From NCBI GenBank assembly GCA_026014875.1, contig JAOZHO010000015.1, positions 62,001-126,000 on the forward strand: a stretch of 64,000 nt of DNA, read 5' to 3'. The notes beneath the pieces are model-generated. The model ran no database searches and was not told where the DNA came from. It saw only the letters and a program-made list of their open reading frames with translations. Numbering within the stretch: the stretch's first letter is position 1; each line of letters opens with the position of its first letter. Shown here piece after piece: positions 8,471 to 16,893 of the stretch. Source of the DNA: Candidatus Bathyarchaeota archaeon (GTDB taxonomy: Archaea; Thermoproteota; Bathyarchaeia; TCS64). Both the position numbers and the translations under genes were made by a program.

Positions 8471-10230
8471 ACATCCGTGATTTCTGCTACTCCAATTTCG
8501 GATGGCTGGGCAGAGGCCTCTTCACCATCATCCCAGGGTTCGAGAAGGACCTCGACTCCGCATACATGAAGATCCACCCCGAGGTCTACCTCAGTATCCT
8601 GGGCTTCGTGTCCCTTGTCTCGGTTTTCGCTTCGATTCTCGTTGGCATCTTGATGTTCGTTGGGTTGATCCCCTCGCTTTCCTTCCTGCCTTCGGGAGGC
8701 CTCCTATTTTCACCCATGATCCTAGTGATCCCGCTCCTCGTCTTGGTTTTGGGCGTCCTCTACCCGAAGACTGCGGCATCAAATAGGGTCGCAGGGCTGA
8801 AGATCGAGATACCCTACGCCTCGATGTACATCAGCACGATGACGAGCGGTGGGTTGTCGCCTTATGAGAGCATCCTGAGGCTGCGAAATATGGATCTCCT
8901 GCCGAATATGAGGGATGAGGTGGGGAGGATCGACATCATTGTCAAGTCCCAGGGGGTGGACCCGGTCAAGGCGATGGAGCAGGCGGCCAAGGTGATAGAC
9001 CTGAAGGATTACAAGGAGCTTCTCCTGGGCTACGCCTCATCGGTGCGCACTGGAGGGGACACACTACACTACCTGTTCAACCAGACGGAGAGCATGTTCA
9101 GGACCATGTCCACCCGGATCAAGACGCTGGGGGAGAACATGGGAATGCTCATGGAGGCCTACACCATCATCGGCATCCTCGGGGTCCTGGGGATCTTTCT
9201 CATCTTCGTGGTGGGGATGGCCCTCCCCGGCATGGGAATGGACCTCTCCCCGGCCCAGTTCTTCCTCTTCTCATTCATTGTCCTGCCCATGCTCTCGGTG
9301 GTCTTCATCTATTTCGCAGACGCATCCCAGATCAGCTATCCCATCTCAAACTGGAAGACATACACCGTCTTCGCACTGTGTCTCCCGGTAAGCGCCCTGA
9401 TCGGGTCTCAGCTGACGCTCCCCGCGTTCAATGATAGTTTCTTGGTCTTCCCTCCTCTCTATAATCTCATCCTCTGGCTGAGAGACCTCCTAAATCTCTC
9501 GGAGGGGACTGAAGCCGCACTGGGATTGGCGATTACTCTCATCTTGATTGCCCTACCGGGGGCCATAGCGGATATGTACTACATCGGCCGGGAGGGGAAG
9601 ATATTGGACGGGATCAACAATTTCCTCCGGGATCTCGTGGAGACCCGGAAGAGCGGGCTCGCCCCTGAGCGGTGCATACACGCCCTCGCCGGCCGGGATT
9701 ACGGGGCGTTCAGCAAGTACCTGGAGATCATCAGCATGAAGATCCACTGGGGCTATCCCCTGAGGAAGATATACGTGGAGTTCAGGCAGAAGATCAAGAA
9801 CTGGCTCGCCCTGGTGAACATATACCTCCTCGTCGACACCATCGAGGTGGGGGGCGGGACCGAGAAGAGCCTGGAGACTCTCGCTAACTTTGCTGAGTCG
9901 ACGAAGCATCTCGAGGACGAGAAGAGTGCGGTCCTCATGCCCCTGACCATCGTACCCTATATCGGGGCGGCTCTCTTCACGGGGACGACCGTCATGTTCC
10001 TCTCATTCTTCACGAATATGTCGATGTTGGGGGTCTCCATCGCCAAAGTCACGCTGTATAGGGTCCTCCTCACGCCTCTGGGGCTCCATACATGGATCCT
10101 GGGGCTCGTCACGGGGAAGATCGTCTCGGGGAGGGTCTCCGCCGGCTTTAAGCATTCGATCCTTCTCACGATAGTCTCGATTCTCGGGATCTGGGCGGTC
10201 TCAAATATGAGTGTCGGAGGGGGGATCTGA
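8467..10230 (+). CDS. Pilus assembly platform membrane protein (TadC/GspF family)
   Basis: The polytopic inner-membrane partner of the ATPase. It is 587 residues with two T2SSF-like halves; SMYISTMTSGGLSPYESILR in the first half and DLVETRKSGLAPERCIHALA in the second are matching cytoplasmic helical segments. At least eight hydrophobic segments are visible. GTG 8467 overlaps the ATPase stop. The 3' end overlaps the possible upstream-extended start of the next pilin-like gene. Confidence 0.9.
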   Translation: MNIRDFCYSNFGWLGRGLFTIIPGFEKDLDSAYMKIHPEVYLSILGFVSLVSVFASILVGILMFVGLIPSLSFLPSGGLLFSPMILVIPLLVLVLGVLYPKTAASNRVAGLKIEIPYASMYISTMTSGGLSPYESILRLRNMDLLPNMRDEVGRIDIIVKSQGVDPVKAMEQAAKVIDLKDYKELLLGYASSVRTGGDTLHYLFNQTESMFRTMSTRIKTLGENMGMLMEAYTIIGILGVLGIFLIFVVGMALPGMGMDLSPAQFFLFSFIVLPMLSVVFIYFADASQISYPISNWKTYTVFALCLPVSALIGSQLTLPAFNDSFLVFPPLYNLILWLRDLLNLSEGTEAALGLAITLILIALPGAIADMYYIGREGKILDGINNFLRDLVETRKSGLAPERCIHALAGRDYGAFSKYLEIISMKIHWGYPLRKIYVEFRQKIKNWLALVNIYLLVDTIEVGGGTEKSLETLANFAESTKHLEDEKSAVLMPLTIVPYIGAALFTGTTVMFLSFFTNMSMLGVSIAKVTLYRVLLTPLGLHTWILGLVTGKIVSGRVSAGFKHSILLTIVSILGIWAVSNMSVGGGI

Positions 10231-10237
10231 GGAAACT

Positions 10238-10708
10238 ATGGATAGACGCAGGGGGATGTCCTCCGTCCTCACCACGGTCCTGATGTGCGCCGTGGTCATC
10301 TCGATAGGGGTGAGCGTCTGGGGCTTCGCCAGCAGCGCCGCGACGGTGATGAGAACGGACTACTTCGACGAGGTCATGGAGTCCGTGTACAAGATCAAGG
10401 AGAGGTTCAGGATCGAGAATATTGCCGTGAACATGACGGCGGCTCCATCGATCCAGGTGTGGGTCCTCAACTACGGGGAGTACGAGGTGAACATCACGAG
10501 GATCAAGGTATCAGGGGGAGGAAACGAGTCGTATTACTATCCCCCATACAATAACGCTTCATCTAATGGTGTTGTCCTGAGCCCGGGTGAGTTCAGGAGG
10601 TTCAACGTCCCTCAGGATACCGTCGTGTTCTGGAAAGGGATCAACATCGCCGTAAGGGTCGAAAGCTCAAGGGAGAACAGGGCGTATGAGAACATACAGA
10701 TTCCGTAG
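10238..10708 (+). CDS. Pilin-like protein with class III signal peptide (minor pilin)
   Basis: From ATG 10238 the N-terminus reads MDRRRG followed by MSSVLTTVLMCAVVISIGV: a short charged n-region, a glycine at the cleavage site and a pilin H-domain, as expected for prepilin peptidase substrates. The ectodomain is small and beta-rich. A longer reading from GTG 10211 adds residues that overlap the platform gene and would lengthen the n-region. It is the sixth gene type of the locus and probably a minor pilin or adhesin tip. Confidence 0.8.
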   Translation: MDRRRGMSSVLTTVLMCAVVISIGVSVWGFASSAATVMRTDYFDEVMESVYKIKERFRIENIAVNMTAAPSIQVWVLNYGEYEVNITRIKVSGGGNESYYYPPYNNASSNGVVLSPGEFRRFNVPQDTVVFWKGINIAVRVESSRENRAYENIQIP

Positions 10709-11459
10709 GAAGAGGGGCGTAGCCTCCGTTCTCGGGATCCTCATCATGGTGGGGATACTGATCACCTCGATCCTCCCGACCTTCATATACGTGAACGAGG
10801 TGAACAACTACTACGACAGAACCGTCGTCGACCTCAAAATTGCCGACGAGGACCGGGACTACGAAGACCTGGAAGTACACGCATACGGACACAACGAGAC
10901 GACGGTGGACGTGCTCATCATCAATAGAGCGCCCCTGGCCAGCAATATCACTAGGATATGGGTGATAAACACTACGCTACAGGACGCCTGGATATTCAAC
11001 AGCACCAATTATCCCGTCTTGCCTCTCTACCTCAGCGCATCGGAGCAGACCTCCATCAGGATGGATTTCACGGGCATCAACGTTGAGGGCAGCAGCTACA
11101 GAATCGAGGTCACAACGGATAGGGGAAACAAATTCAGTTCAGCCACGAATCCGTTGACGTACACTTCGGGAACTTGGCAGACCGGAGCCATGGCGTTCAA
11201 CATCCAGATCATTATCCAATCAAAACAAGGCAACGACAGATATCTAATTCAGATATACGGACCAGAGAACCACTTCGATTTTGTCGACTCTAAAACCGTA
11301 CAAGGCCAGTTCTTCTCGGTCTTTTCCGTGCCTCAAGCGGGGCAATACAACGTAACAGTTCAGAACATCCAGAGTACTAATTATTTCGTTCCTACAAATC
11401 AGACAGTCGTCTTGAGTTGGATATACCCAACCGCTTATTGCCAGTTCGATGATACATGA
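10686..11459 (+). CDS. Pilin-like protein with class III signal peptide
   Basis: The N-terminus MRTYRFRRKRG then VASVLGILIMVGILITSI is again a charged n-region, glycine cleavage site and hydrophobic H-domain. The 257-residue protein has a beta-sandwich-like ectodomain (Thr/Asn-rich). Its start overlaps the preceding pilin gene by 23 bp in another frame, so the two are coupled. Convergent with the PAC2 gene, with a hairpin between them. Confidence 0.8.
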   Translation: MRTYRFRRKRGVASVLGILIMVGILITSILPTFIYVNEVNNYYDRTVVDLKIADEDRDYEDLEVHAYGHNETTVDVLIINRAPLASNITRIWVINTTLQDAWIFNSTNYPVLPLYLSASEQTSIRMDFTGINVEGSSYRIEVTTDRGNKFSSATNPLTYTSGTWQTGAMAFNIQIIIQSKQGNDRYLIQIYGPENHFDFVDSKTVQGQFFSVFSVPQAGQYNVTVQNIQSTNYFVPTNQTVVLSWIYPTAYCQFDDT

Positions 11460-11489
11460 AGCGTATCAGGATCGAGAAATGGAATAAAA

Positions 11490-11507
11490 AGAAGGCTCTA
11501 GCCTTCT
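11490..11507. terminator. Inverted repeat between convergent genes
   Basis: AGAAGGCT and AGCCTTCT form a perfect inverted repeat separated by two bases (usable as GAAGG stem with a 6-nt loop). It sits between the ends of the pilin gene (11459) and the PAC2 gene (11507), and A-tracts flank its left side. This is a plausible shared 3'-end signal; its role in archaeal termination is inference. Confidence 0.4.
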
Positions 11508-12247
11508 CAGCTGATGTACCGTATCTTCTTCTCGTCCTTCCTCTCGTGCTCCTCATAGTCCTCGTACTCCCCCAGGCTCTTGCGGATGGAGGCGTCGATC
11601 TTCTCGGCCCGCTTCACGAGCTGGGAGGTGTCGACATCGAGCTCGAGGATGGCGGATAGCTTGTCCAGAACGGCCTTCGAGGAGAGGTGCTGGGGGACGT
11701 TGGCGTACCTTATCTCGCCCATGAGGCAGACGCCGTGGATGCCCCGGTTCTTCGCGACCCCGATGAGTATGCCGTTGAGGCCGTTCACGGCCCCTTCGCC
11801 CTCCAGGAACTCGACGCCGTAGGCCTCGAGGGGCTCCTTGAGCTTCTCGTCGGTGTAGACGCCGTAGACCCTGGGGGTGTCAGGGTAGTCGCTGGGATAT
11901 GCGGCCATGGTGTAGATCATCTTGACGTCGTACTTCTCGGCGATGTCGATGATCTGCTCGGCGAGGGCGACGGCCTCCCCCGAGGTGGAGGGCTGGGAGT
12001 CCCCCACGCATATGATGATGTCCTTGTCGGGCACGGCGAAGAATCGGTGCCTGATGGAGGGGAGCTCCGCGAGACTGTCCTTGTAGACGATGACGTTCTG
12101 GGGGTACCGGATCTCGATGAACTTTTCCGCTTCCAGTCGGCGTCGGAGGTAGTCTGCCGAGATCTTTGCGAGGTATCCCATTCCCGGCCATGCTGCGATC
12201 ATTATGGGCTCCTTGAGTTGAGGTTGCGAGATGACGTCAATCTCCAT
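11507..12247 (-). CDS. PAC2 family protein (proteasome assembly chaperone-like)
   Basis: A 246-residue member of the PAC2 family (archaeal relatives of proteasome assembly chaperones). The N-terminal segment IMIAAWPGMGYLAKISADYL and the glycine-rich MYTMAAYPSDYPDTPRVYGV are characteristic, and the C-terminal helix is highly charged. ATG 12247 gives the expected N-terminus. It stands alone on the minus strand. The exact function in archaea is not established. Confidence 0.88.
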   Translation of the reverse strand: MEIDVISQPQLKEPIMIAAWPGMGYLAKISADYLRRRLEAEKFIEIRYPQNVIVYKDSLAELPSIRHRFFAVPDKDIIICVGDSQPSTSGEAVALAEQIIDIAEKYDVKMIYTMAAYPSDYPDTPRVYGVYTDEKLKEPLEAYGVEFLEGEGAVNGLNGILIGVAKNRGIHGVCLMGEIRYANVPQHLSSKAVLDKLSAILELDVDTSQLVKRAEKIDASIRKSLGEYEDYEEHERKDEKKIRYIS

Positions 12248-12585
12248 GGGACTCGCATTATGTGTGACCGAGTTTCCATTAAACCTTTTGTAGTCTTGGG
12301 CGTGAGGCGATGCTCGTGGGGTTGTTTCCTGTGATTCGCGCGGTAAACTGTCACATGTTATGGAAGGGGGTCCAACAGGGGGATCAGGTGAATCGATGTA
12401 AACCCACGGTGATTGCTGTACTGTGGTTTAGTCGGGGAACACAACGCGTGGATGTCCCACATTTCTGGGATGGTCTTTACACGCATGAGACAAAACGCAA
12501 ATAAGATCTGCGGTGCGCTGAGCGAGGATATGTCCTTTCCCTGCAACAGAATCATCATAAACAAAATTCGAGGCGTATAAGCGAA

Positions 12586-12698
12586 GCGGGAGATGCCTTG
12601 ATACGGGTGGGCGGAGCCTCTCGGATCCCTAAAATCTTCACGCTTAATCGAGCCTCCGCCAACCGGGTGTAACAGCACCCGGGAGATGGACCTCCCGC
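12586..12698. ncRNA. Candidate structured RNA or leader (three nested/adjacent perfect stems)
   Basis: In the gene-free stretch 12248-12736, GCGGGAG (12586) can pair with CTCCCGC (12692-12698) and enclose two further stems. These are GGCGGAG (12610-12616) with CTCCGCC (12654-12660), and CCGGGTG (63-69 of 126xx) with CACCCGG (76-82), a perfect 7-bp hairpin with a 6-nt loop. The arrangement is a closed three-way junction, stronger than chance for spacer DNA. Strand is unclear. On the minus strand TATA-like TTATACTT (about 12711-12718) sits about 25 bp before the outer stem. On the plus strand it would be a leader of the gene at 12737. It shows no SRP RNA or RNase P signature that I recognise. 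Confidence 0.4.
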
Positions 12699-12736
12699 CT
12701 TACATATAGAAAGTATAAGGTTAGTGGATTCGCCGA

Positions 12737-13075
12737 ATGTCGAAGAGCCTATGGTCGGAGGTGGAGGAGCGGATGCTCAGATTCATGTATCTCGCCGGCA
12801 CTTCCTTCGACGAGATCGGCCAGGCGTTTCCCGAGAGGTCCCCGAACGCTATCAGGCTCAAGGCCTCTAGGCTGGGCTTGAAGAGGCCGTATATCTCCTC
12901 ACCTATTCTCGAGTCCCCCAACGTTCTGAGATTTTCTGATGGGAACGGTGACTCGGGTTTCTTCTTCAGGTGCAGCGGCTGCGGGAGTTGGACGCACGCC
13001 CAAATAGAGGGTGAGGAAGATGTTCACATAGTGGAATGCCGCGAGTGCAGCACCATCTGCAGGTATGTAGCCTGA
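12737..13075 (+). CDS. Small SANT/Myb-like and zinc-ribbon protein
   Basis: A 112-residue protein. The N-terminal half (WSEVEERMLRFMYLAGTSFD, then AFPERSPNAIRLKASRLGLK) looks like a SANT/Myb or GcrA-like helix-turn-helix DNA-binding unit. The C-terminal half has CSGCGSW and CRECSTIC, a four-cysteine zinc-binding pair. A TATA-like AAGTATAAGG (about 12710-12719) is just upstream, suggesting a short leader. Probably a small DNA-binding regulator; target unknown. Confidence 0.7.
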   Translation: MSKSLWSEVEERMLRFMYLAGTSFDEIGQAFPERSPNAIRLKASRLGLKRPYISSPILESPNVLRFSDGNGDSGFFFRCSGCGSWTHAQIEGEEDVHIVECRECSTICRYVA

Positions 13076-13151
13076 CACGGTCCGTTTGTTTTGGGATGGC
13101 AAGGCTTTTCTCCCACCGGATTCGGGTTTCTCCGGGAGTGGATGCTGCGTT

Positions 13152-13589
13152 TTGAGGCGGGTGACTTTCGAGGTGGAGGGGAAACCGGTCCCCAAAGCGA
13201 GGGCGCGAGTGGTCACCAAGGGCAAGAGGAGGTTCGCCTTCACCCCCAAGAAGGTCAAAGAGTGGGAGACCGTCGTCAAGAAGGAGGCGAAGAAGCACTT
13301 CGAGAGACCCTTTGCCTGGCCCGTCATGGTCTCCCTGACATTCTATATGCACCGGCCCAAGACCAGGAGGCTCGACTTCTGGGTGGCGACGACTCCTGAT
13401 CTGGATAACCTCGAAAAGTCCGTTTTGGACGCCCTGAACGAGGTTGCGTATACCGATGACAAGCTCGTGGTGGTGAAGAGCTCGTCGAAGAGGTACGTCA
13501 CGGACGGCGTCCCCCGGGTTCGAATCACTGTCGCGTCCATCCAGGACCAGAAGAGCCTGCTCGATTATGAGGAGCGCCCCTCCGGTTGA
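13152..13589 (+). CDS. RusA-family crossover junction endodeoxyribonuclease-like protein
   Basis: The core (VTFEVEGKPVPKARARVV, PDLDNLEKSVLDALNEVAYT, DDKLVV) matches RusA: the conserved PD-DN-K segment and the following D-D pair form the metal-binding active site. RusA resolves Holliday junctions and is usually phage-borne. TTG 13152 or GTG 13161 is the likely start; the frame is open further upstream (13086) but encodes an unlikely leader. It stands apart from the usual archaeal resolvase Hjc, so horizontal origin is possible. Confidence 0.75.
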   Translation: MRRVTFEVEGKPVPKARARVVTKGKRRFAFTPKKVKEWETVVKKEAKKHFERPFAWPVMVSLTFYMHRPKTRRLDFWVATTPDLDNLEKSVLDALNEVAYTDDKLVVVKSSSKRYVTDGVPRVRITVASIQDQKSLLDYEERPSG

Positions 13590-13666
13590 GGAACGCCCTC
13601 GCCTCATGAAGCTGGAATCGATTTAGTTTATATAGGGAGCCAATAGTCTCCAGATCGGGTGCTGCA

Positions 13667-14218
13667 TTGGATCTCGATTTCAGTAGGAATCTAATTGTCC
13701 GGGAGGCGATGTCCAGCCCTGTCATCACGGTCGGGGAGAACGATTCTGCAGCAGATGCAGCCGGTGTGATGAAGGAGCATGGGATAGGCGCCATCATAGT
13801 GCATGGAGGGGATACCCAACCCGTGGGCATTGTCACCGAGAGAGACCTCGTCTACAGGGTAATCGCAGAGGGGAAATCTCCCAGCGAGATCACGGTCAAA
13901 GAGGTGATGTCCTCTCCGTTGATGACCGTGGAGCCGGAGGCGAGCCTCGAGGAAGCGATGGAAATGATGAACACGAACAGCATCAGGAGGCTCGGGGTGA
14001 TCTACAAGGGGAGCCTCGAGGGGGTGATCTCGGACAAGGACATCATCAGGATCATGCCCACCGTTATCGAGATCGTCCGAGAGAGATCCAAGATCCAGAG
14101 CGGAGACCAGTCTTCGGGGCCGTCCGTCGTGGGTTACTGCGACAGGTGCGAGATGTACACGCCGAACCTGAGAAGCGTAGACGGGGAGTTCCTCTGCGAA
14201 GACTGCAGGGCAGAATAG
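13667..14218 (+). CDS. CBS-domain pair protein with C-terminal zinc ribbon
   Basis: Two CBS motifs in tandem (VREAMSSPVITVGENDSAAD and VKEVMSSPLMTVEPEASLEE) make a Bateman module that binds adenine nucleotides or SAM. After it a short C-terminal ribbon has CDRCEMYTPN and CEDCRAE. The 183 residues start at TTG 13667, about 35 bp after TATA-like TTTATATAGG. Likely an energy- or ligand-sensing regulator; partner unknown. Confidence 0.85.
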   Translation: MDLDFSRNLIVREAMSSPVITVGENDSAADAAGVMKEHGIGAIIVHGGDTQPVGIVTERDLVYRVIAEGKSPSEITVKEVMSSPLMTVEPEASLEEAMEMMNTNSIRRLGVIYKGSLEGVISDKDIIRIMPTVIEIVRERSKIQSGDQSSGPSVVGYCDRCEMYTPNLRSVDGEFLCEDCRAE

Positions 14219-14321
14219 CGGTTCAACCAGGCCCCAACACAAGTTATCGATGCATCTCCAACTTGGAAACCGTTTTGTGTATCCGGGCGTATAAGGGTCC
14301 ATAGGTTTAACGAGGGATTGA

Positions 14322-14816
14322 ATGCCCCCATCCTTCCTGGTCGACGGAATGCTCGGCTCCCTCAACCGTTGGCTCCGGATCTGCGGATACGAGACTGAGT
14401 TCTCGAGGGACGCCTCCGACGATGAGCTTTTGGAACGGGGGAGGGAGAGGGGGCTAATCGTGCTGACGAGGGATAGACTCCTTCTCAGGGAGGCGAGGAG
14501 GAGCGGCGTGGATGCGTTCTTCGTGGAAGGGAGCAGCGACGAGGAGAGGCTTGCGTCTGTGGCCAGGGAGTATGGTCTCGTGCTTGACCCTGTGATGGCT
14601 CGATGCACCATTTGCGGCGGGAGGTTGAAAGAGGCATCACGGGATGAGATCGCCGGAGAAGTACCCCAGAATAGTCTGGAGGCGTATGACGGGTTCTGGA
14701 GGTGCAGTGGCTGTGGAAAAGTGTACTGGCGTGGGAGTCACTGGGCGAGGATCGTCGAGAAGGTCTCCGAGGCCTCGAGGATCGCAGGCGTGGTGAAGCC
14801 TGAAAATTCTTTATAA
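14322..14816 (+). CDS. Mut7-C RNAse-domain protein (DUF82)
   Basis: The PIN-like N-terminal half starts FLVDGMLGSLNRWLRICGY and continues ARRSGVDAFFV; the acidic residues D8 and D27/D30/D32 are as expected for the Mut7-C fold. The C-terminal half has a zinc ribbon CTICGGRL and CSGCGKVYWRGSHW. The 164-residue length fits the family. Predicted RNA-cleaving or RNA-processing role. Starts with ATG 14322 and sits 21 bp before the AMMECR1 gene, so probably one transcript. Confidence 0.88.
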   Translation: MPPSFLVDGMLGSLNRWLRICGYETEFSRDASDDELLERGRERGLIVLTRDRLLLREARRSGVDAFFVEGSSDEERLASVAREYGLVLDPVMARCTICGGRLKEASRDEIAGEVPQNSLEAYDGFWRCSGCGKVYWRGSHWARIVEKVSEASRIAGVVKPENSL

Positions 14817-14837
14817 GGCCCCTGACAGGGGGTATCG

Positions 14838-15476
14838 GTGGCGAAACAGTTGAGCTTCGAACTCGACCCGGAGGAGGGAGCATTCCTCGTTGGCTTTGCG
14901 AGGGGCTCCATCGAGGCGGCGCTGGGCGGCGGTGAGCCCCCCAGCCTAGGGGATGTCTCCGAGAAGCTGAGGACCGACTGCGGGGTGTTCGTCACGCTCA
15001 ACAAGGTTTCGGGACCCACCCATAGTCTCAGGGGGTGCATCGGGTTCCCCTATCCGGTGATGCCTCTGGTGGACGCAGTCTCGGAGGCGGCTGTGAGCGC
15101 TGCCCTGAGAGACCCCAGATTCCAGCCGGTGAGCCTCGAGGAGATGGGCTCCGTCGCCGTGGAGGTGAGCGTGCTCACGCCCCCCGAGAAGATCGTGGTG
15201 GAGTCCCCGGGGGAGTACCCCGATCACGTCCGGGTTGGGAGGGACGGGCTCATCGTGGATCGGGGCTCCAACAGGGGGTTGCTGCTGCCCCAGGTGGCGG
15301 TGGACTGGGGGTGGAGCGCCGAGGAGTTCCTCACCCAGTGCTGCATCAAGGCGTATCTCCCCCCTGACTCCTGGCTGACTCCGGGAACGGAAATATTCAG
15401 GTTCAGGGCCATCATCTTCGCGGAGGAGCAGCCCCGGGGAAGAGTGGTAAGAGTGGAGCTCAAGGACAGCTGCTGA
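14838..15476 (+). CDS. AMMECR1 domain protein
   Basis: A member of the widely conserved AMMECR1 family (TIGR00296-like in archaea). It shows the LRGCIGFPYPVMPLVDAVSE signature and later GLLLPQVAVDWGWSAEEFL and CIKAYLPPDSW. It starts at GTG 14838 and is 212 residues, close to the archaeal norm. Biochemical function is unknown; in many archaea it neighbours radical SAM or redox genes, which is not the case here. Confidence 0.93.
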   Translation: MAKQLSFELDPEEGAFLVGFARGSIEAALGGGEPPSLGDVSEKLRTDCGVFVTLNKVSGPTHSLRGCIGFPYPVMPLVDAVSEAAVSAALRDPRFQPVSLEEMGSVAVEVSVLTPPEKIVVESPGEYPDHVRVGRDGLIVDRGSNRGLLLPQVAVDWGWSAEEFLTQCCIKAYLPPDSWLTPGTEIFRFRAIIFAEEQPRGRVVRVELKDSC

Positions 15477-15486
15477 GGCGATACTG

Positions 15487-16674
15487 ATGGACTTTGATGG
15501 TTCGAAGATCTACCTGGGCCCGTGCGGAATCGGGCTGGGCCACGTGGGGAGGACCATCCCCGTCGCGAGGGAGCTGAAGCGCCGAGGGGCGGAGGTGATG
15601 TTCTCCACCTACCTGGAGGCGGTGGAGTTCGTGAGACGGCAGGGGTTCCCGGTGGTGAGGAGCCCCGCGATAAGCCTTGTGTCGGACTTGACGGGCCGGA
15701 TCGACCTCAAGGCGACTGTTCTGAGTCGGGGGGTCTCCACTCTCACGACGCTCGTGAGGCAGATCAAGGCTGAAGTGGAGTACATCAAGTCCTTCGGGCC
15801 CGATGTCGTTGTCTCTGACTCTCGTCTCTCCACGGTGGCCGCTGGGAAGCTCCTGGGGCTTCCGGTGGCCCTGATCCTCAACCAGTTCAGGCTCATGGTC
15901 CCCCCCGCGGAGCTCAACCAGAACTTCATCAGGATCGTCGACGGGGGGATCATGACGGTGCTCAGCGGGGGGTGGGGCTCCAGCGACGTCATCATCATCC
16001 CCGACTTTCCACGGCCCTACACGATCTGCCTCGACTCCCTCAGGATTCCCCGGCTGCATCAGGACCGTGTGCGGATAGGGGGTTTCATCCTCGAGAGGAG
16101 GCCGGAGGAGGTGCGAGGCTCGGAGCGGGTCAGGGCGGAGGTGGGGGCATCGGAGACCGACAAGGTGATCTACGCTGCCATCAGCGGGCCCAAGCAGGAG
16201 AAGGTACCCCTCATCAAGATGCTGAAGCCCATCTTCGAAGACTTCCCCGAGGACGTCAAGGTCGTGATGTCCACGGGGGACCCCGAGGGGGGATCCGAAC
16301 CTGTCACGTCTGGGAGCCTCACGGTGATCCCGTGGGTCGAGGACCGCTACAGGTACCTCAAGGCAGCGGACGCGATAATCTGCAGGGGAGGCCACAACAC
16401 GATAATGCAGTCCATCTGCTACGGCAAACCCAGCATCATCATCCCCACCCCCAACCATACGGAACAATACGCGAACACGAGGAGGGCGAAGGAGCTCGGG
16501 TTCGGCGAGGCGATCCACCAAGATGATGTGGACAGGGAGATGCTCCTCGAGTTGATCGAGATGTTGACGTTGAACCCGGAGTACGAGGAGAGATTCGGGA
16601 AGATCAACGCCATGGGCTTCACGGATGGCATCGAGAACGCCGTCGAAGCCATCCACGAGTTGCTATGCAAGTAA
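15487..16674 (+). CDS. Glycosyltransferase, GT28/MurG-like
   Basis: A GT-B fold enzyme: N-terminal glycine-rich acceptor loop GPCGIGLGHVGRTIPVARE and C-terminal UDP-sugar-binding region CRGGHNTIMQSICYGKPSII with IPTPNHTEQYANT. The length is 395. It probably transfers a sugar to a lipid carrier or glycan; donor and acceptor cannot be read from the sequence. It starts 8 bp after the AMMECR1 stop and likely shares its transcript. Confidence 0.85.
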   Translation: MDFDGSKIYLGPCGIGLGHVGRTIPVARELKRRGAEVMFSTYLEAVEFVRRQGFPVVRSPAISLVSDLTGRIDLKATVLSRGVSTLTTLVRQIKAEVEYIKSFGPDVVVSDSRLSTVAAGKLLGLPVALILNQFRLMVPPAELNQNFIRIVDGGIMTVLSGGWGSSDVIIIPDFPRPYTICLDSLRIPRLHQDRVRIGGFILERRPEEVRGSERVRAEVGASETDKVIYAAISGPKQEKVPLIKMLKPIFEDFPEDVKVVMSTGDPEGGSEPVTSGSLTVIPWVEDRYRYLKAADAIICRGGHNTIMQSICYGKPSIIIPTPNHTEQYANTRRAKELGFGEAIHQDDVDREMLLELIEMLTLNPEYEERFGKINAMGFTDGIENAVEAIHELLCK

Positions 16675-16893
16675 CTCGCCGGATGTTGCAGAACGTCATC
16701 CGAGAACAAGGTCTCCCTCTCTTCCTCTTCGGGGTCAGTTACCCTCGATGGGCCTAGACCGGATAGGAGGCCTTTCTGCCTAACGGATTGTTATAGCAAT
16801 ATGAAAAATTCTAACGTCGCGACCCAGATTATCCCTGGTCCGATGCCTTGGTTAAGAAATGCGTTCGCAAGGATGTCAGGGTACTCTCCCTGG

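Noticed and set aside
12310-12504. 64-codon plus-strand frame in the 12.3-12.7 kb spacer
   Set aside because: No recognisable protein content or start context, and the region includes the structured-RNA candidate.
12586-12698. SRP RNA or RNase P RNA
   Set aside because: The conserved apical SRP loop (GGAAG...AGCAGC) and RNase P core boxes are not present in the gene-free stretch 12248-12736.
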